Below are positions 4,531-5,554 of a stretch of 5,554 nt of DNA, piece by piece. Numbering within the stretch: the first letter of the stretch is position 1; the number at the start of each line of letters is the position of its first letter. The DNA is from Planctomycetaceae bacterium. GTDB lineage: Bacteria; Planctomycetota; Planctomycetia; Pirellulales; PALSA-1355. The notes under the pieces were generated by a model. It was not told the origin of the DNA, did not search any database, and saw only the letters and a list, made by a program, of their open reading frames with translations. The stretch is from NCBI GenBank assembly GCA_005773095.1, contig SXHT01000196.1:1-5554 (forward strand), read 5' to 3'. A program made the position numbers and the translations under genes.

Positions 4531-5554
4531 TCATTCATCGAGCAGGGTACGCCGTCGGAGCAGGTGGTGGTAGTGTTGCGCGAAACGGTGGGCTTCATCG
4601 CGGACGTATTGCAGCAGACGCAGCGCAAACGAGTGCCGGCTCAATGGGAGTGGCTCGTCCTGGTCCATCACAAACACCTGCTCTTCACGTTTGGCTAGCG
4701 AGATGACCGTGGGCGGCTTGATTTCCAAGGCACGAAATGCGGCCAAACCGGCCGAAAGCTGCCCTTTTCCTCCGTCGATCAACAAGATGTCGGGAAACAC
4801 TTCCGATTCGTCGTGCAGCCGCTGGAAGCGGCGTGCGATCACTTCCTGAATGCTGGCGAAGTCGTCGACCCCCCTGACGCCGTGAATCTTGAAGCGGCGG
4901 TAGTTGGGCTTGAAGGGCAAACCGTCGATGAATTGCACGAGGCTGGCGACCGTGTCCTCGCCCGCAAGGTGCGCGATATCGACGCCTTCAATGGTCCGCG
5001 GCTGCGATTTCAACTTCAGCACTTTGTGCAAACCTGCCAGTCCTTTTTTAGGGTCGATGTAGAACACCTCGGGCTGCACATGCGTGTCCAGATCGCCTCG
5101 TTCGCCAAGCGACTCCAGCATACGGATTTCATCGCGCAACCGTGCGGCCTTCTCGTACTTGCGAGCGGCGGCGGCCTGTGCCATCTCATCCCGCATTTCG
5201 ACCAGGAGAGTTTGCTTGCCCCCTGCCAGAAATTTCTTGAGCCGCTCAATGTCTTTGCGGTAATCCTCCTTGCTGACGCGCAGGTTGCAGGGGGCCGTGC
5301 ACTGGTTGATCGATGCGAGCAGGCAGGGTCGAAACCAGCGCCACTTGGGGTCGCTTTCTTCGATGTCCAACGAGCAGGTGCGGAATTTGAAGATCTTTTG
5401 CAGCACCTGGACGGCGCCCCGCAGACTGCCCGCGCTGGGAAAGGGGCCGTACAGCCTGGTGCCATGTTCGCTGGGCTCACGAGTGACCTCCACGCGGGGG
5501 AAGTCCTCTCGCGTGGTAATCTCCAAATAGGGGAATGTCTTGTCGTCTTTCAGC
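4531..5554 (-). CDS. uvrC: Excinuclease ABC subunit C (UvrC), compact form, N-terminus beyond right edge
   Basis: UvrC makes the two incisions flanking a lesion in nucleotide excision repair with UvrA and UvrB. The visible 340 residues begin with LKDDKTFPYLEI, the conserved segment just after the GIY-YIG nuclease domain, which lies outside the window. Next come LYGPFP and four cysteines (visible residues 60, 77, 85, 89; RPCLL and QCTAPC) that match the reported UvrC iron-sulfur ligands. A UVR motif for UvrB contact spans about 113-149. The RNase H-like 5'-incision domain keeps likely active-site residues: Asp192 (EGVDIAHL), Asp231 (VDDFAS), Asp260 (LLIDGGKGQLS) and His322 (RDEAHRFA). Two departures stand out. 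Only about 43 residues separate the UVR motif from the first catalytic Asp, against roughly 160 in Escherichia coli. The protein stops at LLDE, where other UvrC proteins continue into the helix-hairpin-helix DNA-binding domain. The frame has no start in the window; TTG at 5526 is internal. It is convergent with the ClpP-like gene, 63 bp apart. Confidence 0.95.
   Translation of the reverse strand, partial: LKDDKTFPYLEITTREDFPRVEVTREPSEHGTRLYGPFPSAGSLRGAVQVLQKIFKFRTCSLDIEESDPKWRWFRPCLLASINQCTAPCNLRVSKEDYRKDIERLKKFLAGGKQTLLVEMRDEMAQAAAARKYEKAARLRDEIRMLESLGERGDLDTHVQPEVFYIDPKKGLAGLHKVLKLKSQPRTIEGVDIAHLAGEDTVASLVQFIDGLPFKPNYRRFKIHGVRGVDDFASIQEVIARRFQRLHDESEVFPDILLIDGGKGQLSAGLAAFRALEIKPPTVISLAKREEQVFVMDQDEPLPLSRHSFALRLLQYVRDEAHRFAQHYHHLLRRRTLLDE

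Noticed and set aside
5524..5526. TTG as the start of uvrC
   Set aside because: The frame continues upstream to the window edge with the conserved UvrC segment LKDDKTFPY, so this TTG is an internal Leu codon.

Overview
This window looks like ordinary chromosomal DNA from a GC-rich planctomycete, probably of the Pirellulales type. The evidence is indirect: a DUF1570-like secreted metalloprotease, a zinc-ribbon plus GYF_2 membrane protein, a short ClpP-like protein, and a UvrC with a compressed middle and no C-terminal helix-hairpin-helix domain. This combination is familiar from planctomycetes, and short intergenic regions with weak or absent Shine-Dalgarno sequences fit as well. No 16S rRNA or other phylogenetic marker is present, so the assignment is an inference.

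Layout: (1) 882-1, minus strand: N-terminal 294 residues of the DNA helicase RecG, cut by the window edge just before the expected Walker A motif. (2) 883-949: a 67-bp divergent promoter region. (3) 950-1939, plus: membrane-anchored or secreted gluzincin-type zinc metalloprotease. (4) 1940-2157: a 218-bp gap with several small dyads. (5) 2158-2565, plus: small secreted protein of unknown function. (6) 3561-2569, minus: zinc-ribbon/GYF_2/single-TM protein, convergent with the previous gene with only 3 bp between the stops. (7) 3562-3891: a 330-bp divergent regulatory region with a TATAAT box facing each way, a perfect 14-bp palindrome and a spaced direct repeat. (8) 3892-4467, plus: ClpP-like (S14) protein that appears to lack the catalytic Asp. 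(9) 4468-4530: short convergent gap with a weak hairpin. (10) 5554-4531, minus: UvrC, its N-terminus beyond the right edge.

The gene orientations (-,+,+,-,+,-) mean that no operon of more than two genes is possible here, and even the two consecutive plus-strand genes are separated by 218 bp. The two DNA-repair genes (recG, uvrC) at the ends are not adjacent and nothing links them to the genes between. I see no mobile element, CRISPR array, tRNA, rRNA, phage gene or toxin-antitoxin pair, and no convincing new multi-gene system. The most interesting points are single-protein departures from family norms: the compact HhH-less UvrC and the ClpP-like protein with an altered triad and a very short N-terminus.
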